Shown: positions 1 to 11,526, counted from the stretch's first letter. The stretch: 64,000 nucleotides of DNA from Macrocystis pyrifera (GCA_031763025.1 JASSKH010000037.1:1488001-1552000), one strand, 5' to 3'. Notes: generated by a model not told the origin, from the letters alone. Translations and numbers: made by a program.

Positions 1-187
1 AACACATTAATCGCTTTCGCTCGTAATATCGCTGGCAATAGACCATTGTGTAGTACATACAGCAGTATACCGAGGGCATATACAGATGTCATATAACAAT
101 ACAAAATCACCCCCTGGACAACAGACAATGGCCATTGCAATAGCAATAAAATATGGCGCGATGGACGTGCCGTGCCCTTTGCCGTCG

Positions 188-650
188 GTAGTGTCTATCG
201 ATTTACTGTTAATAATACTTCCTCAGTCTATTGTCGCCGGTGGTGGCTATCGATTGGCCTACTTCCCAACACGTTGTCGTCGGTAGTAGCTACTGATTGA
301 CTATATCCCCACTGCTGTATTATGTCACCGGTAGTGGCTATCGACTGGGTGTTCCACAATCTGCTGTGGCTGGCGATGTCTATCGATGGATCACATCCCC
401 AATCTATTGTCACCGACAATGTCCATCGATGAATACTCCCCACAATCTATTGTGGCAGCAATGTCCATCGATGGATCACATCCCCATTCTACTGTCACCG
501 ACAACGTCCATCGGTGGATACTCTCCACAATCTACTGAGGCAGCGATGTCTATCGCTGAAGCACATCCCCAACCTATTGTCACCGACAACGTCCATCGGT
601 GGGCACGGCTCACCACCTACTACTATGTCGGCAATGTAAATCGATCGACA
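188..650. repeat. 42-bp degenerate tandem array, block 1
   Basis: About ten diverged units of roughly 42 bp, each built on a core like CTATTGTCRCCGRCAATGTC followed by ATCGATGGAT. The period is a multiple of three, so the reading frames stay open with a 14-residue periodicity. I regard this openness as a by-product of the period, not as a gene. Block 2 at 1030-1545 carries the same unit. Confidence 0.75.
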
Positions 651-1029
651 CACGCACAACGTACTCTGCTGAGCACAGCAAGGTATCTATTGCGTGACAA
701 CAGCAATATAATATATCGCGACGACGACATATATAGTAAAAATAACGAGTGCATGGTGTATAATATCTGAAAACAACTTGACACGATAATGAGTGTATAG
801 CACGGTATATCGTGACCACGTCTTCTCTGATAGGCTGATAGGCCAACCAATGAAACAGGAAGGATGGGCGTTTCGATAAATAGTTGATAAGATCTCAAGC
901 GTTTACATAAACGTGGTTTTCGATCCTGGACAACAGGCAATGGCCGCTGCAGCGCTGCAGCAATAATGGGGATATACTATTGCTGCAGCGCTGCAGCAAT
1001 AATGGGGATATACTGCTGTGGGGCATTGG

Positions 1030-1545
1030 ACGCGAACATTTTGCTGTCGGCAACGTCTTATCTATTGTTACCGTCCCCAATACGTTGTGACTGGCAATGG
1101 GCATCGATGAACAGACTTCTCAATCTATTGCGGGTGGCAACGGCCAGCGATGGACACGCTGCACAACCTATTGTCGTTAGCAATATACCAGGTACTTCGT
1201 ATATCGATAGATTCCCCCCCCGTCTGCTGTCACTGCCAATGTATATATATCAAGAGTTTTTCCCCTCGTCTATTGTCGCTGGCAACATATATCGACAGAT
1301 TTTCCCCCCGCCTATTGAGGCTGGCGATATCTGTCGTTACATTCTTCCTTGGCTCATTGCCGCTGGAAATTTATATCGATACATTTCTGCATCGTCTATT
1401 GCCGCTGGCGATATCTATCGATGGATTTTACTCTCGCCTTTGGGCGCTGACCATTTCTATCCCACTGATTCTCCTCTGGTCTATTGTCGCTGGTAATATC
1501 TGATCGATGGATTTTTCCCTCGTCTATTATCGCTGGCAATAGACC
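1030..1545. repeat. 42-bp degenerate tandem array, block 2
   Basis: Second block of the same unit, here reading like CGTCTATTGTCGCTGGCAAT followed by ATATATCGAYRGATT. One plus frame reads as repeats of the type LLPLAISIDGFYSR, 14 residues per unit. Sequence 1-110 and 1521-1720 are also duplicates of each other, the second copy carrying an inserted MITE. Confidence 0.75.
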
Positions 1546-1561
1546 ACTGCTGTGTACTATA

Positions 1562-1666
1562 TACGGGGGTCCATAGTTAACGGGACCAAATTTTGTTAGT
1601 AAAAATAGGTAAATATATAGGATTTTTATGTATACCATAGGTCCTATGAACTATGGACCCCCGTAA
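1562..1666. mobile_element. MITE family 1 copy (TTACGGGGG TIR)
   Basis: Palindromic element of about 105 bp. Consensus ends are TTACGGGGGACCATAGTAAA and its complement, flanked by TA on both sides in most copies. This copy sits in a duplicated flank: the related sequence near position 30-60 lacks it, which gives an empty site. No coding capacity; presumably mobilised by a TA-targeting transposase elsewhere. Confidence 0.85.
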
Positions 1667-1721
1667 ATATACATGAGTATACCGGGGGCATATACACATG
1701 ACATACAACAATATATCGCAC

Positions 1722-1894
1722 CTCTTCGCGCTGTCGAATTCTGTCATCGGCGGCCTGCTCTGTTTCGTCTCGCTGCAATGCCACCACGTGCCAATTTTGC
1801 TCGAAGTTCCGGTCGTGCTCCCTCTTGAAGCCCGTGTCATTCTCCACGTCCGGTTGCTCCGGCACACCCGCTAGCGGATCTGGGGGGGAGTTTT
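1722..1894 (-). CDS. Candidate exon of an unrecognised minus-strand gene
   Basis: A minus-strand block of 173 bp bounded by a good acceptor (pyrimidine tract ending TCGCTCGCAG) and a donor (GAAGAG|GTGCGA). It reads as an acidic hydrophilic segment starting ENSPPDPLAGVPEQPDVEN and ending DDRIRQREE, phase 2 out. The composition is coding-like and unlike the surrounding repeats. Upstream in the same frame is a hydrophobic stretch (PLVIVLVLVLFVFLL), but that would be intron if the acceptor is used; read through, it could be a signal anchor. No partner exon was found and I do not recognise a family. Confidence 0.35.
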
Positions 1895-2187
1895 CTGCGA
1901 GCGACAGAAGAAATACAAAAAGCACCAGTACCAGCACAATAACCAGCGGCAGCAGTGTCGACAGGCGAGGCAGAAACAGGGTGACTAAATTATACGCGTA
2001 TAAATAGTAAGAATACCTGCACACGTCTGTAATCCTTTACAGCCGCAACTTGTTTTTGGTCATGAACTCCTGTAAATGGGGATTATTCGTGAGGCATGAT
2101 TTATGCTCGTACAACATATAGGCATCGCGGAACGCCCGCCACTACGTGAGGGCCTCTGGCTGCCACTGTGATAAAGAAAAGTCGCTA

Positions 2188-2290
2188 TGACGGGGGTCCA
2201 TAGTTAACAGGACCTATGGCATACATAAAACCTACATATTTCCCTATGTTTACTAGGAATATTCGGTCCTATTTACTATGGTCCACCGCT
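2188..2290. mobile_element. MITE family 1 copy
   Basis: Ends TGACGGGGGTCCATAG and CTATGGTCCACCG, internal GGACC...GGTCC palindrome. Diverged at the outer bases. Confidence 0.75.
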
Positions 2291-2439
2291 CGGGGTAAGT
2301 AAGTATGTGTCTGAGCTTTGGCTTCCCGTTTTATTTATTTACTTGGGATTCTTCTCCTTTTTCTTTTTCTTTTTCGGTTTGGTTTCTTCGTTGCTTCTCT
2401 TTCTTCATGGTGTACTTTGGTTGCTGGCGTATGTATGTA

Positions 2440-2634
2440 TGTTGTGTCGGCCGCACCTAGTGCGAAGGCATGGTATTGCGTAGGCTATTAATGCACTACG
2501 GTGTGTTATCTCTGTGTCGTAGTCTGTGACCACAGAGCTCGTATCTTTCTAGGGTGAAGACTCAGCACCGACACTGGGCTTGCTGGATGTCGACGAGTAG
2601 AAGAACGGTTGAATGTGAAGAACACACACACACC
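2440..2634 (+). repeat. Interspersed repeat E, long copy
   Basis: Contains GGTATTGCGTAGGCTATTAA, then CACAGAGCTCGTATCTTTCT, and ends in a run of CA dinucleotides after TGTGAAGAA. The same sequence recurs at 24716-24915 (minus), 50760-50905 (plus, starts later) and 5383-5500 (minus, partial). Fixed 3' end with variable 5' end suggests a retroposon with a (CA)n tail. Confidence 0.6.
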
Positions 2635-2654
2635 GTAATGATCGCAATGCAATC

Positions 2655-2943
2655 CCGTCTAGAAACACACAAGATACCCCCCCCCTCCCATGACATATTT
2701 AGCAGGGAGAAAACGATCGCTATCCTAGGAGATAGATGGTGGCCACAGGAGGCCAAACAGGAAGGGGATAAGATTAGCAAAAAGTTTCTATGTAATTTAT
2801 GGAAACAACGTAATGAGCGCCCAATTGTTGGAGGTGTCTCTATTAGGAGTAGGAACGGTGCTCCGTCTCGAAAGGGATGCGTGGTCAATGGTCAAATGAC
2901 TAAGGCAAGCAACAAATGAGTACACCCCCCCCCCCCCCCCCCT
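2655..2943 (+). repeat. Interspersed repeat A with poly-C 3' end
   Basis: Contains AACGATCGCTATCCTAGGAG and GTCAATGGTCAAATGACTAA, then runs through AAATGAGTACAC into a C tract of more than 15 bases. Relatives lie at 10216-10470 (minus), 15325-15410, 20128-20350, 33903-34000 (minus) and 34430-34525 (minus). Confidence 0.65.
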
Positions 2944-3563
2944 CCCATGACATATTCAAGACGATTTACGTATCGCTTTCCGATGATTTTCCGAGTCGGA
3001 TTTCTCCGAAACAAGGAGGGCACATTGCACACGGCACATGACACATGACACATGACGAAAAGGGTGGTTCTGGAAACATCGCGACATATTTCCTTAGACA
3101 GGCAGACGCATCTGCATCGCTCGGCGTTCGATGCAATCAGTTCATGCAATCAGCCCTCACCCCTAACCCGTAACCCTTCTCCCCGATGTCGAAAAAAACG
3201 AAAACCATTTTGGAAATCCCTCCAAGGGGCAGACGGTAAAAAAGGACGAGCTGATCATTTTTCACACGTCGGCGCATCCATGATCGAGCCTGATCTACAG
3301 CAGTACATCGTACAGACCAGTGGGTTGGGACATACATACGAGATCATGCACATCCCGCAGGTCATCACGTGGAAACGTGCACAGATCACAAAAGAAAATA
3401 CACAGGATGAATATCCTCTGAATGAGGCCATGTCAAACCCATCGGTAATAGGTACACATAGTATACGTGCATCGAAGTTTCTGAATAACAGCTGTTGTAT
3501 CAAAAGTACGGCACACAGCTTGCAAAAATGAGTTTCGACCAAATCCTCGATCTCACACCAGCT

Positions 3564-3906
3564 GTTTATTTTTTTATTTTTATTTTTATTTTTCTTCATC
3601 ATCACTTCTACTTTCCAGCCCATTCGTAGGAGGTTTTACCCTCGACGATCTTCTGGACAAGCCGTGGTCACAGGTGTCGTCCCTTCTTCCCCCCGGTACG
3701 TGCCTTTAGTTTTTATCGCGCATAGGGTTCAGCATTCCCACTGCTCGTCGATTTTCATCGAATGTAGCTAACTCACGCTCTCGCGCTTTCCGCTTATCAT
3801 TTTTTTTATGCAAGAAAAAGTCCCTACGAGCATGCACTCGGCGAGATTTAAACCCAAGAAAGTGATCTTGATAGGCACGCGGACCACCTAACAAGCCACC
3901 GGGTAC
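3564..3906 (-). mobile_element. tRNA-derived SINE, copy 1
   Basis: Minus-strand copy of a SINE of about 330 bp: tRNA-like head (A-box TGGCTTGTTAGGTGG, B-box degenerate here), body ending CTGGAAAGTAGAAGTGATGA and an A-rich tail with T interruptions. Other copies: 6055-6396, 26600-26937, 56963-57289. Confidence 0.85.
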
Positions 3907-4011
3907 CGGTAAGATACGCTTGTACCTGCTAAATATAGTGCTCGATCAGAATATATACAAGGCATAGGCTATACTGAACGAGATGTGTACCTGTCGCATA
4001 CCAGGTATATA

Positions 4012-4124
4012 TTACGGGCGACCATAGTAAATAGGACCAAACGTTGTTGGTAAAAATAGCGAAACATATAGGTTTTATATGTGTACCTTAGGTCCTACCA
4101 GGTATTTATTATTGTCCCCGGTAA
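4012..4124. mobile_element. MITE family 1 copy carrying an internal TACCAGGTA
   Basis: Standard ends TTACGGGCGACCATAG and CCCCGGTAA. At 4096-4104 the family consensus GGTCCTATTTACTATGG is interrupted: it reads GGTCCTA-CCAGGTA-TTTATTATTG. The extra seven bases turn a single TA into TACCAGGTA. Another TACCAGGTA lies just outside at 3999-4007. Confidence 0.85.
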
Positions 4125-4145
4125 TATATAGCCGTGTGAATCGTC

Positions 4146-4652
4146 ATAAGGCCACTTCTTATGCAGTCGGATCTGGAGTCCGTTGAAAAAGTCCCTTTCA
4201 GCACGTTCGCATGAGCTTTTGCCCGGAAATGTTGGAAATTGGTCTTTCTCGCCTCAGAAGGTGTCCGACCTCTCTCCAAGATCTATCTGGGGGTGTTTCC
4301 CGCTTCTCCAGGCACCCAGATACAGGAAATTGCCGACCGCTCTTTTTAGATTCAACTCGGTCAAATACGATCCAAACGCCCAATCCGATCGAAAAAAGCG
4401 TATTTTTCGATCCGATCCGCGATCGCGATCATATTGACTTCATTTGGAAATAAAACGTGCGGACGGCGATTTCTTGCAACCGGGTCCCTCGAGAAGCGGG
4501 AAACACCCTCTGATAGATCTTGTAGAGAACTCCGACACATTCCGAGGCGAGAAAGACCCATTTTCAACATTTCCGGGCAAAAGCTCATGCGAAAGTGCTG
4601 AAAGGGACTTTTTCAACTTACTCCAAATCCGACTGCATAAGAAGTGGCCTAA
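4146..4652. mobile_element. Foldback element of about 500 bp
   Basis: Two inverted arms of about 240 bp meet near 4390. Both arms hold TTTGCCCGGAAATGTTG, AAGTCCCTTTCAGCAC and GGCCACTTCTTATGCAGTCG. They differ at perhaps 15-20% of positions, so the copy is old. The small reading frames here are shadows of the palindrome. Confidence 0.85.
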
Positions 4653-5275
4653 GGACATCATCACCACCTCCACGTGGCGGAATACATTAAAAAGAACGAT
4701 CTGGTTGTGTGTGGATTCTTACTTAAATAATCATCAAATCATTTCTGTATTATACTATTAATACTCAACGTCGACAATGGATGGTTGGGTTTCGGTCTAT
4801 AAAAGACAATACGAGTGGAAAACGCAGACGGGAAAACACGAAATTACAAAAACAACCAATGAGACCGACAATCAAGACGAATTCCGAGGGTTTTCGACGC
4901 CAAGAAAGAATTATGAAACACGCAAAATGTCCAAATACAAGATACAAGATATACAGCAGCAGTATACTCGTATGAATGTGGGACGGTACCTCCCGCGCAG
5001 CAAGCTTTGTCTCTGCGATGGATGTGCTGTGTGCTGCTGGGTGTGGAGACAGACACCAAGAGAGAGGCTTGTGTGGCGTTACCACACTATATATATGATA
5101 CATACAGCTGCAGCAATGAGAGGTAATCTCAGTGCAGAGTGTTTCCGAGGAGCCAGGATGGCCTCAGTATTACCTTGAAGGATTATAGTGGTAATAAGGC
5201 GGTACGATCTAGTGGATAGGACCTGGCATCCACATTACTACCAAAATCGTATTGTTAATAGTATTACTACCTCTA

Positions 5276-5381
5276 TTACGAGGGCCTATCGTAAATAGGA
5301 CCAAATATTGTTAGAAAAAAGAGGGAAACATACGGGTTTTTGTGTTTTACCGTAGGTTATAGTTACTCTGGTCCACCGTAA
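5276..5381. mobile_element. MITE family 1 copy
   Basis: TTACGAGGGCCTATCGTAAA at one end and GGTCCACCGTAA at the other, with the AGGACCAAATATTGTTAG interior. Degenerate right arm. Confidence 0.75.
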
Positions 5382-5382
5382 T

Positions 5383-5500
5383 AGTGTGTGCGTTGTTCAC
5401 ATTAAACCGTTCTTTCTACCCGTCGACATCCAGCACAACCAGTGTCCGTGTCGAATCTTCAATCCTAGAAGAGATACAAGTTCTGTGGTCACAGCAGTAG
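5383..5500 (-). repeat. Interspersed repeat E, partial minus copy
   Basis: Shares CCGTCGACATCCAGCACAAC, the AACCGTTCTT segment and TCTGTGGTCACAG with the other copies of repeat E. Confidence 0.5.
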
Positions 5501-5878
5501 CAGTATTCGGACGACGGCAAACGAGTACGAGTGTTCGAAATAGGCAAAGCAAAAGGTTCAATTTCCGAATGAAGACTCGACCACCACACCACGACAGCTT
5601 CTCGCACACAGCATGACAGGGCAGACGGCACAGCATGTACTGGCAGTAAAAATCTACTGGCCGTAGTAATCTACTGATTGACCTGGCCAGTATACTCGCC
5701 AGTAGTTTTTATCTTGCGTACACCAAAGGAACACGCCATATGATAGTACGAAAACCCACTAAACGCGTTTCGGGAGGAAAGAGGAAAGATGCAGTACACA
5801 GCCGCAATCCAACACACCGATTGATTTTCACGACAGCATAATCGCTACTGACTACTGACTTAGTCAGCCAGTGCCCAG

Positions 5879-5986
5879 CCTTAACCCTCGTATTATTACT
5901 AGTAAAACTGCAGTCAGTCCCGTTTTGGGGACAAAATACTTGGAATTTGACTGGTTTGTCCCCTAAACGGGACTGCGGTCCTAAAA
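5879..5986. mobile_element. MITE family 2 copy (TTAACCC ends)
   Basis: Palindrome with CAGTCCCGTTTTGGGGACAA on one side and TTTGTCCCCTAAACGGGACT on the other. The outer consensus is TTAACCCTTTTAGAACTGCA. The TTAA followed by CCC recalls piggyBac-type ends. The left arm is expanded by a TA-flanked insertion at 5891-5904 relative to the consensus. Confidence 0.7.
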
Positions 5987-6054
5987 TGGCTACGAGTACC
6001 TGGTAAGTATTCATAGTAAATCCTGAGTACGTCTGGCGTATACTGAAAACCGGC

Positions 6055-6396
6055 GTCCCCGGTGGCTTGGTAGGTGGTCCGCGAGCCTATCAAGATCAAT
6101 TTCGTGAGTTCGAGTCTCACCGAGTGCATGCTCGTAGGGACTTTTTCTTGCATAAAATTGATTAGCGGAAAGCGCGAGAGCGTGAGTTAGCTATACATTC
6201 GATGAAAATCGACGAGCAGTGGGAATGCTGAACCCTATGCGCGATAAAAACTAAAGGCACGTACCGGGGGGGAGAAGGGACGACACCTGTGACCACGGCT
6301 TGTCCAGAAGATCGTCGAGGGTAAAACTTCCTACGAGTGGGCTGGAAAGTAAAAGTGATGATGAAAAAAAATAAAAAATAAAAAATAAAAAATTAA
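6055..6396 (+). mobile_element. tRNA-derived SINE, copy 2
   Basis: Head reads CCCCGGTGGCTTGGTAGGTG, with A-box TGGCTTGGTAGG and B-box GAGTTCGAGTCTC. The body follows and the tail is repeated AAAAAT. A 17-bp direct repeat (AGTAAATCCTGAGTACG at 6015-6031 and 6412-6428) brackets it, set off by short extra sequence, and may be the target duplication. Confidence 0.85.
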
Positions 6397-6429
6397 TAGT
6401 CCTGCTATATGAGTAAATCCTGAGTACGG

Positions 6430-7860
6430 TATGTCGTATCATACTCCTGCTGTATGTACCAAAGATGTCAGGAGACAGCGTTTTCACGCCTTGACAGACA
6501 GACAGACAGCAAATTTGCCTTGACACGCCTTGACTGACACCAAACTACTAGGTTTTGGTCTGGAACGCTCGGCCCTACACCCTTGACAGCGCACGTTTTG
6601 CCTTGCTTGACATGTATCCTGACATCTCTGGTACGTACCCTTATCAGGTATAGACGACGTCTGACGCGCGTACATCCTCCTACATGGACACCATGACCCT
6701 ACTATCAATACAGAAGGAGGTAGAAGTTCGCACGAGTACGTACGTAATAACTCTCTGCCATGCCTTGAATCCTGAAAAGAAGTACGAACTGATCGTACCT
6801 CAAAGCAGGCTTTCAAAGTGCAAGGAAAAGCAGGCTTCTGTCCGGTTCAGAGTCGAGAGCCCTGCACACTCAACAAAGGCAGCCCAAGGACAATCACATT
6901 GAATATTTCTTCGTGTACGCGAACACATACTTGGTACATCGGTATTCCGGCATGACTCGAAGAGCACACCTAGCTTGCAAGCAATCCGTGGAACGCAGTT
7001 GACGGAACCTAACACTCAATACTCAACGCTGCATCCTGCTGCTCGCTCTCGCCACCAGGAGATGGGTCTCAGAACGACTGCTGCTTTTGCTGTATGTAGT
7101 GATGGACTGCCGTTGCTCTACACATAGTGCTGGCTGGACTGCTTGCGGGACAGGTGCAAGTGTTTCTGTATTACATTCTACTGCTGTACGTGCACATTCC
7201 ATAAATGAAAAGGGATGAAGCTCGCAGGCAGCTGTACGAGAATTGCTACTCGTACTCGCACTATCCAAGCAGCCGAGTACCATCGGTAGCCAGCAAGCCT
7301 TTTCTCAACAACTGCGCTTGCGTCGGGGCGTCCCGTTCCTCCAGCAGCGCTTCAACAGACCTGACAGCTATGAAGTGTTCTACCCAAACAAGCGACAAGT
7401 TGGTAGATATACCTGGTATTCTACACGCACGATGTACACACGGAACAGAGGCCGATTATTATATTAATATTAATAGTAACACGAGAAACCCCACACCCAG
7501 GTTCTTACTGCTGCTGCTGCTGCTGTCTGAAAATCTGAAAGTTTGAAGTTTGTCTGACCTTGCAACAGCGACAGATGACCTGTGATGCGCCTCGGGTCCA
7601 GTGGATATACCGATCGATCAACAGCAAAAAAGCTATGAAAACTGTGCGAGCGAGCACGAGGCACGGCGAGAGGCGGGGCGCGAAGTCACGGACGAAGACA
7701 GGGTAGGAGAAGGCAACAGACAGCGAGGAGAGCAGTGAGTGCAGCAGCAGTACGAGGAGATGAGGAGCCAGAGATGCAGCGAGGTAGACGGAGGCGAACA
7801 CGTTTCGAGTTGCGAGCACACCTGATGGTACTAACTGACTACTGCTGTAGTAGCAGTTAC
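6430..7860. other. No supportable gene
   Basis: Only short frames without coding-like composition or paired splice signals. One TACCTGGTA occurs near 7408 and one TACTGCTGTA near 7190. Confidence 0.5.
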
Positions 7861-7861
7861 G

Positions 7862-7943
7862 AACTACCCTTCTGTCCGGAAATATAAGAAATGTTTTGAT
7901 ATGTATACGGATACTCAAAAGATCCTTACATTTACGGTCATTT
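7862..7943. mobile_element. MITE family 3 copy
   Basis: One end carries TGTCCGGAAATATAAG and the other AAGATCCTTACATTTACGGT. Related to 8679-8746, 11793-11872 and 47731-47808, whose ends read like ACTCTGACCYGAAATATAAG. Confidence 0.5.
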
Positions 7944-8678
7944 TGGTATAGGAGTCATTAATACTGTTGTGTCCGGAAATATAAAGATGGTTTAAAATTT
8001 AAATATGAAATAAAATATATTATTAGATTTTCGAACATAGTGGAAAATAGGGTGCCATATGGTGGGAAGTTGCGGCGGTTGCATTCAACTTTTTCATTTT
8101 AGTATTCCGCTGCTGTCAAACAAAACGTCGAAACAACACGGCCGCTTTTCGCAAAAACAGGTGCCGTGCACAGCACAATAGTAGTAGTAGCAGCACCGCC
8201 ACGCGTCGTGGCCTGCCTCGGGCGGTGCAAACGCAGAAAACAACCTCTCAGCCACTCAGCACGCAAAGTTGAAAACACTGACTGTCCCCACAACAGCAAA
8301 GCGGACCAGACTCACTGCCACCGACGATCGCCCAAACAGTCGTCGACAGACCAGCGTATGTCTCCGCCATCGCCGACACTGCGTCGCCACCACCAGAGGG
8401 AAGTTCCAGCTGGAGAGGCGAGCTCCTCAGTAACACTACACTGGGACGGCAGCACTAGTAGCCGTGCCAGTTGTAGTGCTGGGTGCTGGGGTGTCGGAAA
8501 GTCAAACAGCACAGCAAACTGGATGCTGTGTGAGAGCTTTTTTTACGCGGTGTGTCTTTGGGTCTGTGGTGAGATTCCGAGCCTGCTGCGGGGTGGGAGG
8601 GGGGGGAAGGGGCAAAATAGTAAAATAGTGTTCTTGTTCTTTGTTTATTGGGTTGAATCTTGAATCAAACTACCAACG

Positions 8679-8746
8679 TTGGGCGTAAATGTAAGGACCG
8701 TTATATTTTTATTATGTTGTTACTACGGTCCTTACATTTACGTCTA
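8679..8746. mobile_element. MITE family 3 copy, short
   Basis: Near-perfect inverted ends GCGTAAATGTAAGGACCGT and ACGGTCCTTACATTTACGT around an AT-rich centre. Confidence 0.7.
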
Positions 8747-9121
8747 TATGGGGCATGACACGGTACGCAGTTGCTATACGGAACACGTATTATTACAGTC
8801 ACGTATTTCAATTTTATTTTTATTTTTTGATACGTAAAAAAAACGACAAAATACCTGTGGTTCGTAGTACTACTGTGCAGCAAGCAGTAGTGTCGATTTG
8901 ACAAATTCTGTGAAAGATTGTTCTACGAGTATGATCCATGATGATACCAGGTATCACCGTTTTCCATCTTTGCTGCACAGTAGTGCAATGCTCAATCAAG
9001 ATCTTCGTTGCGTGGTGTCAAGTCTACGACGACGTGGAGCCTATCTATGTCATATCTGCACCCCAACCGGGTTGTTGTTGTGTCGTATGTGGTGTCATGT
9101 ACGACGTGGAGCCTATACCCG

Positions 9122-9258
9122 CACAGCAGCAGCAGCAGCAGCAGCAGGGCAGACACAGCAGCAGCAGCAGCAAGCAGCAGGGCAGACACAGCGGCAGCAG
9201 CAGCAGCAGCAGCTGCAGCAGCAGCAGCAGTAGCAGCAGCAGCAGCACGGCAGCACAG
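9122..9258. repeat. Interrupted (CAG)n tract
   Basis: About 135 bp of CAG triplets broken by GGCAGACA units. All three frames stay open (poly-Gln, poly-Ser, poly-Ala). The flanks give no coding support, so I do not call a protein. Confidence 0.9.
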
Positions 9259-10177
9259 TAGAGTCTACATCAATAAATAGTACCACATCCGACACATACA
9301 TCTGAAATTACTGCACATATACTCGTACACCATATTGTCAGCGCACAAAACATTGATTTTCGAGGCTTCAAAGATTGGTTGTTTTCTTTGTGAACGGACG
9401 CAATAAAAAAAACACAAATTGTTACGAGTGGTAAAGTGTGGGAGTGCCGATCGTGTGATACTGGTGTTCTGTAGATCTAGTATCAAACATCACACACACA
9501 TGGCTTGCAAAGGTTAGTTTCGACGAAATGCTCCTTCTCACAGCTAGCTGCTGTTTTTCACTTTTATAAATACAATGCCACCGCATCATATACACAGCGG
9601 CAGCAGTATAAGCGTATATATACCAGGTACAAGTTTACCGCTGCGCGCACTTCTCCTCAGAATATATTTGATGGTTAGGACGTGTTCGCGACGCATGGTA
9701 TGATACCCTCCCATCCCCTCTGACCCCTGTGATCACATACATGGAGAAGAGTGGAATTTCTTGAAAATTCAAGCAGCAGGAGTACTCGGGGTCTTCCTAA
9801 GCCCTGCTGGGCCTTTGCAGGCCTTCCAGGGCAATGCCATGATAACACTAGCCCATCCTGATGGGCCGTTTAATAAAAAGCAGCGACAACTAACAAGGAA
9901 ACACCAGTTCCATGTTAAATAGAACATGAATCGGAGATGCGGCTCCTCAAAACCCACCCCGACACCCCCTCTACCCTGCGAGCCTACGAAGCCTCCTGAA
10001 GAAACGCTGGAGGGAAAAAATTACGGAGCCTACCCGTAAGGGACTCGGAAAACGTCAGACACTGAAACTCCTCCGCATCCCCACAGCGTGGGGGGGGGGG
10101 GGGGAAGGGGGAGCGAAAATGCACACTCTTGAAAATGAAAGAACACAAGCCACCCTCACATCCATCCCAAGCGACAG

Positions 10178-10180
<3 letters not shown>

Positions 10181-10215
<35 letters not shown>

Positions 10216-10470
10216 CGTGCTCATTCGTTGCTTGCCTTAGTCATTTGACCACTGACAACGCATCCCTTTCCAGACGTAGCACCGTTCCTACTCCAATAGA
10301 GACACCTCCAACACTGGGCGCTCATACATCCTTGAAAATGAAAGAACATGAGCCACCGCCACATTCCCAGCGACGGGAGGGGGGGAGAGGGGGGGGCGCA
10401 CTCATTTGTTGCTTGCGTTGTAGCCATCTGGCCATTGACCATGCATCCCTCTCGAGATGGAGCACCACAG
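10181..10470 (-). repeat. G35 tract and two tandem minus copies of repeat A
   Basis: A run of 35 G at 10181-10215 leads into CTCATTCGTTGCTTGCCTTA, the reverse complement of the 3' end of repeat A. A second, diverged unit follows from about 10346, again starting from a G-rich run. Confidence 0.7.
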
Positions 10471-11298
10471 GAGGGAGGGGGGGGGGGAGGCTCCTGGAGG
10501 AATGCCGAAAGGGGAAAAGGAAAGGAAGCCTACTCCAAAAGGGGCTATAAAACGACAGACACCGAAGCTTCCCCACATCCCCAGCGAGGGGGGAAAGGGG
10601 AGGGCGAAAACGATTGCTCGAAAACCTAAAAACAGAAGCCACCGCCATATCCATCCTCAGCGAGAGGGGGGGGGGGGGCATCGTTGACATTAAGACTGAT
10701 CGCAACAAGACAGTCCTGTGCCCGTGTAAGGGGCTACATTAATACCCCGAATCTCCTGCGATGATGGGCAGGGGGGAACAAGCAGGACAAAGTATGAAAG
10801 AACGTCTATTACTAGAATTGTACTGTACTGTGCTGTGCTGACTGTGTGTAATGTACTGTATTGTAACGGTGAAGGGTGGAAGAGCTGAGGTCGGACACGA
10901 GGCAGTCAAAAACCTGGTCCTGAAACCCGGAGCGATCGCAAAAACACCGGCACACGGCAAAAACACTTCAAAAATGCAAACTGACGCGAGAAATCGGAGT
11001 GGACATCGTTCCCCTTTAAACCCTGCTGAAACGACGTCGAAACCGAGTCGGAAAACGGAACACCGAAAGAAAAATCCAACCCAGAACCCAATAAAATTTG
11101 GAAAAAACAATCGAATGCACAGACGCTGGTGGCGTGAAAGTCTGCTATCCACGTCTGCTTATCGAAATTGGCCTACGTTACATTGACCCCCTCGTACAAG
11201 TGTGTGCGCTGCCATATGTGGATTTGCAGACATCAAGCAGCCCGAACAGCCCCCGCCGAAGTAAGTGTATCGTATTTATAGCACGTGTGAGAAGACAA

Positions 11299-11412
11299 CA
11301 CACCAGTATTACACTAGGGTGATAATATAGCACACCCGTATTACACTAGGGTGATACATAACACACCCGTATTACACTAGGGTGTTAAGATAGCGCACCC
11401 GTATTACACTAT
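11299..11412. repeat. 31-32-bp tandem repeat, about four units
   Basis: Units contain CACCCGTATTACACTAGGGTG, itself a small hairpin. The last unit is split by the MITE at 11412-11515 and resumes at 11516. Confidence 0.8.
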
Positions 11413-11515
11413 TACGGGGACCATAGTAAATAGGACCAAATTTTGGTAGAAAAAATAGGTGAGTATATAGTTTTTTGTGTGTACCATAGGTCCTATTAAC
11501 TATGGACCGCCGTAA
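11412..11515. mobile_element. MITE family 1 copy inside a tandem unit
   Basis: TTACGGGGACCATAGTAAA and TATGGACCGCCGTAA ends. The preceding tandem units read ACACTAGGGTG; here the unit is interrupted after ACACTA and resumes with GGGGTG, giving an internal empty-site control and placing the insertion at TA. Confidence 0.85.
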
Positions 11516-11526
11516 TGGGGTGATAA

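Noticed and set aside
8898..9280. Poly-Gln, poly-Ser and poly-Ala frames
   Set aside because: All come from one CAG tract that is open in every frame; flanks not coding-like.
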